Of a DNA stretch of 64,000 nt, positions 42,700-51,944 are shown piece after piece (positions within the stretch are counted from its first letter, which is position 1; each line of letters opens with the position of its first letter). Origin of the DNA: JAKQDH01 sp029558835 (lineage in GTDB: Bacteria > Planctomycetota > Phycisphaerae > UBA1845); contig DAOQSN010000008.1 in the NCBI GenBank assembly GCA_035356615.1, positions 62,001 through 126,000 on the forward strand, read 5' to 3'. The notes beneath the pieces were generated by a model. That model saw only the letters and a program-made list of their open reading frames with translations. It had not been told where the DNA came from and made no database searches. Position numbers and translations under genes: made by a program.

Positions 42700-45525
42700 C
42701 TACCCAATGAGTGCAGCCAGTCCAACCAGACGGCTGCGCACCGACTGGACGGCTGCAAGTTCGCTGCGGAATCGGGCTTCAGCGTCAGCGATAACGCTGA
42801 TTACGCGGTCACGCAGCGGCGCGCTCGCGCCCAGATACCGTTGCTCATCCGTTCGCCACGTCTCGGCAGCATCTTGGAGGGCGTCCACGTCCCGCTTGGG
42901 GCTGCGGGTAAGCCAAGAACCGCCAAGCGTCGCGTCCGCAGATTCGTACTGGCGGCGTGACGATCCATCCTCCAGCATCGCCTCCAATACAAACCGGACC
43001 GAGAGACCGGTCGACTCGTCGGTCGTCTTCAGCAGTGCCACGTCCCCAACCCATGAAGACCGCTGAAAATGTGCGATGATGGCATCGACAAGGGGGTGGC
43101 CAATGCCCATGAACTCCGCGTTCTTTCGGCGCATGGCGATGTCCCGACGGAAACAGGCAGTATCATAGCGGGCAGCAACATTCCGATACGCGAGCAACGC
43201 TTCCGGCGTTTGGATGCGGTAGAAGTCGCCGTCGGGAATGAAGGTGCCTCCCAGTCGCAAGACGCCCGCCTCAACGAAGGCCTTGAGGTCAGCAAGCGTA
43301 AGCTCGCCCTGAAGCTGGCGGTAGTGCTCTAGGTTGAAGGCTGTCAGGTCTTGAGCGAGCGACTGCAAGGCCTGGCTGGCGTGCGTGGCAGTCTGGACCA
43401 TCTGCGCCAACTCCTGGGCCGTCCGCCGGTAGTCCCGGTCCACAAGGGCCTTCTTGTAAAGCTCCTGGTAGTTCGGTGATGATCCGAGAAACCCCAGTAT
43501 TTCGCCGCGAAAGTCCTCGGCCACGGCGCCCGTGAACGGATCGACCTTCCCTATGGTTCGAGCAATGTCGAGTAGTTTGTCTTCGAGCAGGTCGTAAATC
43601 CGCTGCTCAACGGTGTCTTCAGCGATCAGGTTGTAGACCTGAACGGTGTCCTGCTGCCCATAGCGGTGGATTCGTCCGATCCGCTGCTCGACCGCCATCG
43701 GATTCCACGGCATGTCGTAGTTGAACAAGACTCGGCACACCTGGAGGTTAATACCCTCCCCGCCAGCCGACGTGCTGATGAGGAAACGGGCGCCATCGGG
43801 CTTCCAGAAGCACTCCACCGCCGCGATCTTGTCCTCTAGCGGACCGCCCTTCACGATGACGATGTTGTCTTCCCCGTAGAGCTTGGCCAGCTCTTCACGC
43901 AGAAACTCCAAGGTCTCGCGGTATTGGGTGAAGACAATAAAGCGCTCATCGGGATTCGCCGCTCGCAGTTGTTCCACGGCCCGGACGAGCGTGTCGAACT
44001 TGCGGTCAGTCCCCACGGGCACCAGTTGTAGCAGTTCGCGGACGATTCGCGTTTCGTTCGGGATCGTCGTATCGGCCAACACCACGTCGTCCGCGTCCTC
44101 GTCGCCGTCCAACGCCCACGCGGTCAACTCTCCGTTGGTTCTTTTCGCCAGGCGCTGCTTCATCTGAGCGATATAACCGTCGGCCTCGGCCCAACTCGAA
44201 TCCCGCGGCGGCAAACCGAGAGTCAGCGAAGCCAGTGACCGCATCTCGTCCTGGAGTTCCATGATTCGGCGCGGCAAAGACTGGTCGGCCGAGCCCTGCA
44301 CGCGCTTGACCTCCAGACCAATTTGCTGACGGATCAGAAGCACCAGAAGCCGGCGGCGCAGGGCTTGCCGAATCGCCCGCGGGCTGCTGGACATGATCTT
44401 CTGGAACGCCGTCATCACAAAACCGACGGCCCGTTGTGTCGTCGAGGTCCGGCCTTGCCCAACGCCGGCCACACCGTAGCCTTCGCGCAGGTAGTCTGTG
44501 AGGCGCTCGTAGAAGGCACGCTCTCGCGCCGCCAGTTGGAACCGCTCCGAGAACACCTGCCGCCGCATGAAGATGGGCGTCCCGTCGGGGTACGTCACCT
44601 CGCGCTTGATACGCCGGATCATCACGCGGTTCAGCAGGCCGCGGTGGTCCAGCAGCGTTTCGGGCGACTCGAACAGGCTGTCGTCAAGCAACTGGATCAG
44701 CGACCAGAACTGGAAGGCATCGCCCTGGTGCGGCGTTGCGGACAGGAAGAGCAGGTCGCGGGTATGGCCGCGGAAAGCTTCGGCCAGTCGGTAGTTCTGT
44801 GTCACTTCGAGCTTCTTGCCGTAGCGCTTGCGCGTCAAGTGGTGGGCCTCGTCGAAGATCACAAGGTCCCACTTCGGTCCTGCGAGGAGTCGCTCCATTC
44901 GCCGTGGCTGTTTGAGCGTATCAATCGACGCGATCACCCGATGGTGCGTCTCCCAGGCAATCCCGCTATCCTGGAAGTCCAGGCCCAAAACGTCCAGGTG
45001 GAGTCGGAAGCATTCCCGAAGCTCCCGTTGCCAGTTTTTGATGAGACCGGCCGGACAGACAACGAGGATGCGCTGCGCCAGGCCGCGAGTGACCAGTTCG
45101 CGGATCACCATGCCCGTCTCGATCGTCTTGCCTAAGCCCACGTCATCGGCGATGAGCAGCCGGCGGCGGTCCATCGCCACCACATCGTGAGTGAGCAGTA
45201 TCTGGTGCGGCAGCAGGTCCGTGCGGGCGTTCGACAACTCTCCGCCGCTGTTGTGCAACGGCAACTGCATGGCGAGTTGCTTCAGCAGAAAATCCACCGG
45301 CCGGTCGTACGGCCCGTGTTCCAGCCGATCCCACAGATCGCGTTCAACTGATAGGCGGCCGGCGGGAAAAGTCATCAGGCGCCGTCCGTCGGCGCTGTCG
45401 AAGGCCACGTCCACTTCGTACGCGTCCCCGGCAGCGCGGACGCGGATCACTTCGCCGCTGCCGAGTTCTTCGCGGCCAGCGACGCGAACCCATTGGCCTG
45501 CGGTAATCTGTGCCGACTGCGTCAT
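42700..45525 (-). CDS. SNF2-family helicase of the defence operon
   Basis: 941 residues. Walker A ADDVGLGKT (about residue 125), motif II DEAH (about 226), LFLSATPHQGD, and the C-terminal helicase motifs (FTQYRETLEFL, GGEGINLQVC, QRIGRIHRYGQQDTV) are complete. The C-terminal 350 residues are not recognised. It is a DNA translocase rather than a true strand-separating helicase. The gene is the last of the operon; its ATG overlaps the preceding TGA (ATGA). SNF2 helicases are found in DISARM (DrmD) and other defence operons. Confidence 0.93.
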   Translation of the reverse strand: MTQSAQITAGQWVRVAGREELGSGEVIRVRAAGDAYEVDVAFDSADGRRLMTFPAGRLSVERDLWDRLEHGPYDRPVDFLLKQLAMQLPLHNSGGELSNARTDLLPHQILLTHDVVAMDRRRLLIADDVGLGKTIETGMVIRELVTRGLAQRILVVCPAGLIKNWQRELRECFRLHLDVLGLDFQDSGIAWETHHRVIASIDTLKQPRRMERLLAGPKWDLVIFDEAHHLTRKRYGKKLEVTQNYRLAEAFRGHTRDLLFLSATPHQGDAFQFWSLIQLLDDSLFESPETLLDHRGLLNRVMIRRIKREVTYPDGTPIFMRRQVFSERFQLAARERAFYERLTDYLREGYGVAGVGQGRTSTTQRAVGFVMTAFQKIMSSSPRAIRQALRRRLLVLLIRQQIGLEVKRVQGSADQSLPRRIMELQDEMRSLASLTLGLPPRDSSWAEADGYIAQMKQRLAKRTNGELTAWALDGDEDADDVVLADTTIPNETRIVRELLQLVPVGTDRKFDTLVRAVEQLRAANPDERFIVFTQYRETLEFLREELAKLYGEDNIVIVKGGPLEDKIAAVECFWKPDGARFLISTSAGGEGINLQVCRVLFNYDMPWNPMAVEQRIGRIHRYGQQDTVQVYNLIAEDTVEQRIYDLLEDKLLDIARTIGKVDPFTGAVAEDFRGEILGFLGSSPNYQELYKKALVDRDYRRTAQELAQMVQTATHASQALQSLAQDLTAFNLEHYRQLQGELTLADLKAFVEAGVLRLGGTFIPDGDFYRIQTPEALLAYRNVAARYDTACFRRDIAMRRKNAEFMGIGHPLVDAIIAHFQRSSWVGDVALLKTTDESTGLSVRFVLEAMLEDGSSRRQYESADATLGGSWLTRSPKRDVDALQDAAETWRTDEQRYLGASAPLRDRVISVIADAEARFRSELAAVQSVRSRLVGLAALIG

Positions 45526-45953
45526 GGGCTGCTCAGGTGGAACTCGATTGGGTAGAACGCGTTGCCGTTTGCATCCTCGTGGCGGTGTGGGCTGTTGAAG
45601 ATCATGTAGAGCGGCAGCGACGCGCCGCGGTACTTCACAGTCATGTACGCCCCCCGGACGATTTCACCGCTCAGGACAACCTGAATCGCCAGCATGCGCT
45701 GTTCCAGGCTGGCAGCGGCGTTGTTCAGCCGGGCGTGTATTTCGGCGGCCACTTCCTCTTCCCGCGGCCGAGCAGCGAAGAGCACCTCCTCCAGGCCGAC
45801 AACTCGCCACTTGCTCATCCGGGGCAGCGGAAACGGCTCTTCGTCCAGTTCCCGCAGGAAGTCCAGCACGCCGATGACGTTCTCGGCTGGCGCGATTCCT
45901 CGGGCCTTGTGCGGTTGGAGATTCGCCAGTTCGATTAACCGATAGCCCGGCAT
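45522..45953 (-). CDS. hypothetical protein of the defence operon
   Basis: 143 residues. It starts 10 bases after the PIN-like gene and overlaps the SNF2 gene start by 4 bases. It reads as an alpha/beta protein (ALEEVLFAARPREEE, EIHARLNNAAASLEQRML, VRGAYMTVKYRGASLPLYM). No family was recognised. Its tight coupling to the helicase suggests an accessory subunit or substrate-binding partner. Confidence 0.7.
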   Translation of the reverse strand: MPGYRLIELANLQPHKARGIAPAENVIGVLDFLRELDEEPFPLPRMSKWRVVGLEEVLFAARPREEEVAAEIHARLNNAAASLEQRMLAIQVVLSGEIVRGAYMTVKYRGASLPLYMIFNSPHRHEDANGNAFYPIEFHLSSP

Positions 45954-45963
45954 AGGGGTATCC

Positions 45964-46437
45964 TCACGATGCTTCGGCGCCTTCGTTTCCTGCCACGCCG
46001 TTCATGTATTCGTTCACGTTCCGAATCTCGATCCGGAAGGCCACTCGGATGTGGTGCCGGTACTGGGCATTCTGCCAGTTGGCCTCATTGCTCAGCCACA
46101 GGAGCGAGTCCGACTGACTGGCAGCATCGACGTAATCGAAGTCTTCGCCATGAAGCGGCACTTTCTTCCTGCTGCAAAAGCTACTTCGCCGCGGCAGGTC
46201 GATAGCACGCCGCTTATCTCGGTATCGGGACTGGCCGACAACGGATCGCCACCATGCTGCGCCCACCGCGGGAAGGCTGTTGTACTCCCGCCTGATCCCG
46301 CCATTCACGCAGGCTACGAGCCCTGTCTCGCTGCTCCATCTGTCGAGGAACGCCAAGCCATTGGCACGGTATCGCTGGGCATCTTGCGACGCCGAATCAC
46401 AGTGTACGAGTACGCATTTGTCGATGGTCAACTCCAT
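45964..46437 (-). CDS. possible PIN-like protein of the defence operon
   Basis: 157 residues from the ATG at 46437, which overlaps the OLD-like ATPase stop (TGATG). The start ELTIDKCVLVHCDS resembles the first strand and Asp of a PIN nuclease, then REYNS and GEDFDYVDAAS offer the acidic positions in the right order. The match is weak; the protein may be a degenerate or non-catalytic PIN, or another alpha/beta fold. Two internal Lys/Arg-rich parts (SRYRDKRRAID, SSFCSRKKVP) suggest nucleic-acid binding. Confidence 0.55.
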   Translation of the reverse strand: MELTIDKCVLVHCDSASQDAQRYRANGLAFLDRWSSETGLVACVNGGIRREYNSLPAVGAAWWRSVVGQSRYRDKRRAIDLPRRSSFCSRKKVPLHGEDFDYVDAASQSDSLLWLSNEANWQNAQYRHHIRVAFRIEIRNVNEYMNGVAGNEGAEAS

Positions 46438-47810
46438 CACTCGGCCTTCCCCGTTGGTCGCCTGTCCAGTTGCTTCATCAACTCAACCGATTCCTCGAAC
46501 GCTTCGTTCAGGAAGCCTTGAGGCCAGTTGTCCAGCCGTCCATCGTCGGTCAGGGGAAGCTGACGCAACGTGCTGTGGCCTTCGACCCGCTCGACGTAGT
46601 AGAGTCGGATCATTTCGCGCAGCTCGGGCTGCTCAATGGACCGCCGGCGAAGCCGCAGCAGGAGGTGTTCGCTGTGAGTTTCGACGATGATCTGTCGCCC
46701 CAGGGCGGCAAACTCGTGCACGAGGTCGAACAGCACGCGCTGTGCCGCTGGGTTCAGGTGCAGTTCCGGTTCTTCGATCAGCACAAGTTGGCCCGGCCGC
46801 GAGAAGTAGAGTTGCAGCAGCACGGGCAAGACCTGAGCAACGCCATAGCCCGTGTCGGCGAGGTTGACCGGTACACCGGTCCTAGCGTCCCTCCCGCAAA
46901 TGGCGAACAACTCCCGGTGGGGGTCGATCTCCGTCAGATTGAAGTCCTTGACGAAGCCAAGCTCCTGCCCTAGCCAGCGGTTCATATAGGCCCGGAACTT
47001 CTTCCACTCGGGCTCCGAGGAGGTCTTGAATCGGTAGAGGCTCCCAAGAATCATCGTCGTGGCACAGCAATCCTCCTGTGGGTCCACGTCGTTGCTCTGG
47101 AGCACGCGCGGGATTGCCGGCCGGACCGGGTCGATCTGCACCAGATGCAGGGCTTGGCGGAACGGCCGGTCGAGGCTGTAGAAGTAACGCGGCAGTTGCA
47201 GGACCGCACAGTCGCTGACGTAAAGCTCGACCGGCTTGTCCCATTCATAGTTGCTGGGGAGGAAGTTCCGCATGCGCAGGCCGCGAGGCTGGCTCGGCTC
47301 CCCGTTGAAGCTGGCCGCGGGCTTGTCATGCCGGTCGAAGGTAAACTGCCAAGCGAGCGCGTCCGCTACATGTGCGGTCCTTTGCTTCGCCAGAGGCTTG
47401 AGCCGGACCTCAACCGACTTAAGCTGCGGCCGCTTCCACTTGCCCCGCTGGCCGAACAACCCGTATCGCAGGTCTAGCGTCGCCTGCCAATGCATTCCTC
47501 GATGCCGCTGGTTGGCTGTCGTCACCGTATCCAAGGCAATCCTGTCCAGCACGAGCCGGCAGCCAAAATCGAGTTCCGTCCTGCCGCCGTGCACCCACTC
47601 AAAGTACCGGCCGAAGTCGCGTGGACTGTGCGCTGCAAGGCGGACGTTCGGATTCTCACAGGCTGCGCTCTGGCCGAGCATCTGAAGCGGCTGGATCAGC
47701 GACGACTTACCCGAGTTGTTGCAGCCCAGCAGTACCGTCACGTGACCTAGCGATAGCGGGCCGGTGTCGGCGAAACACTTGAAGTTCTTGACCTGGTACT
47801 CGGTGATCAT
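46437..47810 (-). CDS. OLD/DUF3696-type ATPase
   Basis: 457 residues. The Walker A motif GCNNSGKSSLIQPLQML (about residues 29-45) and the ABC-type Walker B QLVLIEEPELHLNPAAQRVL, with the H-loop VETHSEHLLLRL, are those of OLD-like and AAA_15 ATPases. The order and the C-terminal tail fit the DUF3696 group. There is no TOPRIM domain visible, so it is an ATPase with no fused nuclease. It may sense or restrain the system. Start ATG at 47810 follows the methyltransferase gene by 10 bases. Confidence 0.88.
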   Translation of the reverse strand: MITEYQVKNFKCFADTGPLSLGHVTVLLGCNNSGKSSLIQPLQMLGQSAACENPNVRLAAHSPRDFGRYFEWVHGGRTELDFGCRLVLDRIALDTVTTANQRHRGMHWQATLDLRYGLFGQRGKWKRPQLKSVEVRLKPLAKQRTAHVADALAWQFTFDRHDKPAASFNGEPSQPRGLRMRNFLPSNYEWDKPVELYVSDCAVLQLPRYFYSLDRPFRQALHLVQIDPVRPAIPRVLQSNDVDPQEDCCATTMILGSLYRFKTSSEPEWKKFRAYMNRWLGQELGFVKDFNLTEIDPHRELFAICGRDARTGVPVNLADTGYGVAQVLPVLLQLYFSRPGQLVLIEEPELHLNPAAQRVLFDLVHEFAALGRQIIVETHSEHLLLRLRRRSIEQPELREMIRLYYVERVEGHSTLRQLPLTDDGRLDNWPQGFLNEAFEESVELMKQLDRRPTGKAE

Positions 47811-47820
47811 GCGTCTCGCC

Positions 47821-50800
47821 TCATCCGAAAAGCGGTGCTACTTCGATGAACTTCAGAATCTTCCCGCAGGCGTCGGCGAACCGCGGCTGGCGCGTCCGCA
47901 GGTACTCGCAGGCGGCCCGTATCTGGGGCGTCATGCCGCGGAAGCGTTCCATCCACGGGCGGAGGTTCTCGCCCCCGTCCACTAGGGCGATCAGGAAGTG
48001 CACGTAGTCGATGAACGGCAGCTTGCCGCCGGTGTCGGCGGCGACGGCCTCTTCCATGCCCGGCAAAGCGGCTTGCGCCGCACTGCTCGCCTCGCCCAGG
48101 CGCTCCTGGATTTCGCCGAACCGTTCGGCCGGGGACTTGATCTTGAAGAACCGCCCACGGCCGGTGCGGCCTTTGATGATGAGCCCGGCTTTCAGCAGCT
48201 CGTCCGGCTCGATGACGCCGCGGGTGTACTTGTGCAGCTCGTCGCCCTTGATCTCGAACGCCTTGTCCGCCAGGCACACCAGGTAGACGTAGCTCACCGC
48301 GTCGATGTCGGCCAGTTCCGATGGAAGCGGCTGCTGGCGGCTGACCAACTGATCGACCTCCATGCGGATGGTCTCGAGGGCCTCATGCAAGGGCACATTG
48401 CGGCGCTCGTGGTCTAGCACGTGTCCGTAGTGCCGGCTGTAGAGTTCCAGGCACTTGCCGATGAGGATGATGTTGACATCGGCCGGAGAAAGTGGCTCGT
48501 TTCCGTAGCGGCCGCGCTCGATGACTTCGATCTCTTGGCGGGCGCGTCGGCGGATCTCCGGACGAATGCCCGCCCAACTCCGCGCATCTCTTGTAGCAGC
48601 AGTGCGCTTTCGGCAAATGTGGACAAGGTCGTAAGCAATCCCTGCCTTGTCCAACAGATGAAGCGACTGCTCACGCTCCGCATGGATCGGATAGATTGCC
48701 TCAGCTACAAAACCGGCATCAAACAAGGCCCCTAACAGTGCTTCCCAAGTCTGGCCCTCGGTATGATGGAAAGTAAAGACTAGTAGGCCATCTTGTGGCA
48801 GCATCGCCGCACATGCAAATAGCACATCGTACATTCCCTGGCGAAACTCTTCGGGCCCTTGCCCGCGGGCACGATTCTCGACGATCTCCGCCGCTTTGGG
48901 CGTGTATTCGGGCGCGAACTCCACATACCGGTCCTTCAGGCACAAGCGTACCCACACGTGAAAAAAGTCTGCTAGCTCCGAGTAGTTGACATTGCCGCCG
49001 TAGGGAGGGTCGGTCACGACATGCAGATACCGCGAAGCCTCCCGAACTGCAACGCGAGCATCGGCCCCGCGAAGCAGGTCTTCTGACCGTCTCGCTACAC
49101 TCTCGCCCGAGGCTACCGGAACTTGTTTGATCCTGCCGTCCAAGTTGCTAAGCCTTGTGTCAGCCGGTGATCTGGCAAAATGCACGGCTTTTCGGACGGC
49201 GTCAATCCTACTGATAAACGTATTGTTGCCGGACACCGTGCCCCAAACATGTTGTTCGCAGAACGTCGCCTTTGGCTGAAAGTCGTGGCGCGCGAATATG
49301 CCGGCTGGCGGTGTTCCTCCAGGCGTAGAGCGCTTCGAGATGTTCCTCACGAACACGTTATTTGCCTCCAGCATGTTACTGAAGGCACAAAGCAGAAGCT
49401 CCTGTAAATCGACCGACTTCTCACAGTCGATTGAAGCGAGTAAAGAACTGTGAGCAAGAAGCTGCCTATGCAGAAACAGCTGGTGCCAACGGCGGTAGTG
49501 GTGCTCAAGAAGTCGATGAGTTTCTTGGCCATCGGGTATCTCAGATTGGGGATAAGGCAGGCGGTGCTTTCGCTGCTCCCACGTCCGAGCGGCGCGCGTG
49601 TATAGCTCTAGGTCTGCTGGGTCGATTCGCTTGAAGAACTTGCCGCCCGATTTGGCAAGCCGACACCAATGCCCGTTGGCGCGTGAGGCCTGGCCGACGA
49701 CACCGTTCCTGCTGAGCATCGGCGCGCCGAGGTTGGCGTCGAATGCGTCTTCTTCATCCGCCTCATCGTCGTCGCCGCCCTTGCCACATGACGAGCACCA
49801 CCCGTGGATGGCGTACATAGACATCGGCAAGGGCTGGTCGTCGGGTAGGGACCGGATGGAACTGAGCACCTTGTCCCTCTTGCCACAGTGTGGGCAAACG
49901 AAGCCGCCGCTCTCAACGGCGTTGCCCTCGTGTGGCTCGTACTCGTGCTTGCAGGCAGGGCAGGCAACGTGATCGGGGACGGTGCCGCGGCACTGCCACA
50001 CGGCCTGGCAGTGCGGGCACAAGAGGACTGTCAGCGGGACCTTCTTGCGGACGGATTTCGTTCTGCCGGGAGCGAGCTTCGGCTTGACCGAATCGCCGCA
50101 CCACGGACAGCCGACGGGTTCGGTGGTGGCAAAGGCCCAGCGCTTATTGCCGCGCCCGACGCCGGCTCCGTCGGCGTTGTTGACGACCGTCAGGGCCTGC
50201 TCGGCAATGAGGCTGGCCGGCTCGATCTCCCAGTCGAAGCTCTTGCGGCACTTGGGGCACGTGGCATCTTGGTAGTACCGGATCGACGGCTGCTTGGCGG
50301 CAACGAAGTAATCGCTGAACAGCGGAACCTGCTTGCGGCAGGTGGGATCGGTGCAGATCGCCGACTTGACCCAGAAGGCGTAGATGATGTCGGCGTCTGT
50401 GTTGCCACAGCAAGGGCAGGTGGTCTTGTAGAGCTCCAGGAGCGTCTGCTTAAGCGGCTTCCCCGACCAGGGAACAGTCCGGTTGGCCAGATCGTCGAAG
50501 GCGCGCTCCAGTTCGGCGATGTCCACGGGCGTGGTTTCGCACTTGACGATGAACCAAGCGACCGGGTTGAGATCAATGCCGATGACCTTGCAGCCGAGCC
50601 GCAGTGCTTCGACGACGGTTGTGCCGCCACCCATGAAGGGATCGAGGATGACCTTGCCGTTGGTGTCCGGGTCGCGCGTGTGGTCCTTGTAGAACTCTTC
50701 CATGATGACTTGCGCGCCGCTCTTGGTCAGATTGCCAGTCTCATCGACCGGCAGCGGCTTGAGGCAGCCCAGGAGAATGGCGCGGAACACGCAGGAGGCC

Positions 50801-50931
50801 CGGCGGGCGAACCACTTGTGCATCTGGTAAATGGGCTTGAAGGCGTTCCGCTCGGGCACCGCCAGGCGGTTGATCTCCACGATGGGGAACGAGTCTTCGA
50901 TGGCCCACTTCCTGGGTTGTTCAGCCGCCAT
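47821..50931 (-). CDS. DUF1156-type DNA adenine methyltransferase
   Basis: 1036 residues with AAGGAGAG about 10 bases before the ATG. N-terminal region YQMHKWFARRASCVFRA and DPFMGGGTT (residues 97-105) are the AdoMet-binding part of a beta-class methyltransferase, and DPPYGGNVNYSELADFF (about residue 650) is the catalytic DPPY motif. Between them are at least six CxxC zinc knuckles (CPCCG, CPKCR, CPWCG, CPHCQ, CPACKH, CPHCGK), the mark of the DUF1156 zinc-ribbon methylases. It probably modifies adenine (or N4-cytosine) in host DNA to mark self. It stands between PglZ-like and ATPase genes. Confidence 0.93.
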   Translation of the reverse strand: MAAEQPRKWAIEDSFPIVEINRLAVPERNAFKPIYQMHKWFARRASCVFRAILLGCLKPLPVDETGNLTKSGAQVIMEEFYKDHTRDPDTNGKVILDPFMGGGTTVVEALRLGCKVIGIDLNPVAWFIVKCETTPVDIAELERAFDDLANRTVPWSGKPLKQTLLELYKTTCPCCGNTDADIIYAFWVKSAICTDPTCRKQVPLFSDYFVAAKQPSIRYYQDATCPKCRKSFDWEIEPASLIAEQALTVVNNADGAGVGRGNKRWAFATTEPVGCPWCGDSVKPKLAPGRTKSVRKKVPLTVLLCPHCQAVWQCRGTVPDHVACPACKHEYEPHEGNAVESGGFVCPHCGKRDKVLSSIRSLPDDQPLPMSMYAIHGWCSSCGKGGDDDEADEEDAFDANLGAPMLSRNGVVGQASRANGHWCRLAKSGGKFFKRIDPADLELYTRAARTWEQRKHRLPYPQSEIPDGQETHRLLEHHYRRWHQLFLHRQLLAHSSLLASIDCEKSVDLQELLLCAFSNMLEANNVFVRNISKRSTPGGTPPAGIFARHDFQPKATFCEQHVWGTVSGNNTFISRIDAVRKAVHFARSPADTRLSNLDGRIKQVPVASGESVARRSEDLLRGADARVAVREASRYLHVVTDPPYGGNVNYSELADFFHVWVRLCLKDRYVEFAPEYTPKAAEIVENRARGQGPEEFRQGMYDVLFACAAMLPQDGLLVFTFHHTEGQTWEALLGALFDAGFVAEAIYPIHAEREQSLHLLDKAGIAYDLVHICRKRTAATRDARSWAGIRPEIRRRARQEIEVIERGRYGNEPLSPADVNIILIGKCLELYSRHYGHVLDHERRNVPLHEALETIRMEVDQLVSRQQPLPSELADIDAVSYVYLVCLADKAFEIKGDELHKYTRGVIEPDELLKAGLIIKGRTGRGRFFKIKSPAERFGEIQERLGEASSAAQAALPGMEEAVAADTGGKLPFIDYVHFLIALVDGGENLRPWMERFRGMTPQIRAACEYLRTRQPRFADACGKILKFIEVAPLFG

Positions 50932-50949
50932 GTCGCAGGCTCTCCTTGC

Positions 50950-51942
50950 TCAGTGGGCGGCCTCCAGGACCAGCCAGGGGACCAGCATCTCCATGAGGGA
51001 CAGGCCACCGTGTTTGTAGAGCTTGCGGGCGGTCTCGCCGCGCGGGTGTGTCTGGACCCGCCCGCGGATCATGGCGACACCCCGGTCGGCCAGCACGTGA
51101 ACGCCGCGATGATCGGGCGGATTGGGTTTCTCGGCCAAACGTGCGAAGCGGTCGCCGCCGAAGTAACCCGTGAGCGGCGCGACGGTCGCATTGTCCCAGC
51201 CGAAAGAACAGCCCGAGCCGAAGTAGACGTAGCCATGGTCGCTGGTGACGAGAATCCGCCGACCGGGGCATTGCTGAACGACGGCCTGAACGCTGTTCTG
51301 CCACGCAGTCATCATCATGTTGTGGAGGTTCTCGAACAGCTCGGGGAACTTGGCGTCGCGCTCGGTGTAGCGGTAATCGGGAAAGCTCGACCATACGAGG
51401 ACCGCCCGCGCCGCGGCGTCCAGTGAGCAGCGCTCATTGACTTGCCCGAGGTAATGGCAGGTGATGCCGTCGGCTCGCAGCGCGGCGCAGGCTGGTAGCT
51501 GCGTCGGCCCGATCGAACCGACCCCCAGGCGCGCGGCGATGAAGTCCACGGTTTCGCTCGGCGTGGCCGCCACCGACCAGCCTTCTTCCAGGATGCGGAG
51601 ACCGGACTGCTCGGCGAGCCGTTTGAGAAGCGGGATTTCCCGCAGCGACACGCCATCGAAGACAACCGCGGCACAGGGCGGACCGGAGGTAAGGTACTGT
51701 CTCAGGTGCCGGGCGTCTGGCATTGGCAGAAGAACCTCGTCATAGACGCGGGCAGCCGCGGCGCACAGCATCTCCTCCACTTCATTGACAGACTGCTCGC
51801 CGGACTGGAGATACTGGCCAGGGGGCATCTGTTGATAGTTGTGCTGAGACCAGACCTCGCCGAGCAACCAGTCGGCCAGCCACGGCAGCCGCGGGCCGGG
51901 CTGGATGAGCTTCTCGAAGATCGTGGGGGTCAACACTGCCAT
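50950..51942 (-). CDS. PglZ-like alkaline phosphatase superfamily protein
   Basis: About 330 residues from the ATG at 51942, which follows the DUF499 stop by 2 bases with AGGAG 5-8 bases before it. VVFDGVSLREIPLL and ILVTSDHGYVYFG are the metal-binding motifs of the PglZ type (D-x-x-S and SDHG). PglZ proteins are in BREX and Pgl systems, where they are needed for defence; the exact reaction is not settled. It ends with a helical stretch. The order ATPase, PglZ, methylase, helicase resembles Pgl/BREX but without BrxA, BrxB or BrxL. Confidence 0.85.
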   Translation of the reverse strand: MAVLTPTIFEKLIQPGPRLPWLADWLLGEVWSQHNYQQMPPGQYLQSGEQSVNEVEEMLCAAAARVYDEVLLPMPDARHLRQYLTSGPPCAAVVFDGVSLREIPLLKRLAEQSGLRILEEGWSVAATPSETVDFIAARLGVGSIGPTQLPACAALRADGITCHYLGQVNERCSLDAAARAVLVWSSFPDYRYTERDAKFPELFENLHNMMMTAWQNSVQAVVQQCPGRRILVTSDHGYVYFGSGCSFGWDNATVAPLTGYFGGDRFARLAEKPNPPDHRGVHVLADRGVAMIRGRVQTHPRGETARKLYKHGGLSLMEMLVPWLVLEAAH

Positions 51943-51944
51943 GG

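Noticed and set aside
49888..51426. 512-residue plus-strand ORF
   Set aside because: Antisense shadow of the DUF1156 methyltransferase and PglZ-like genes.
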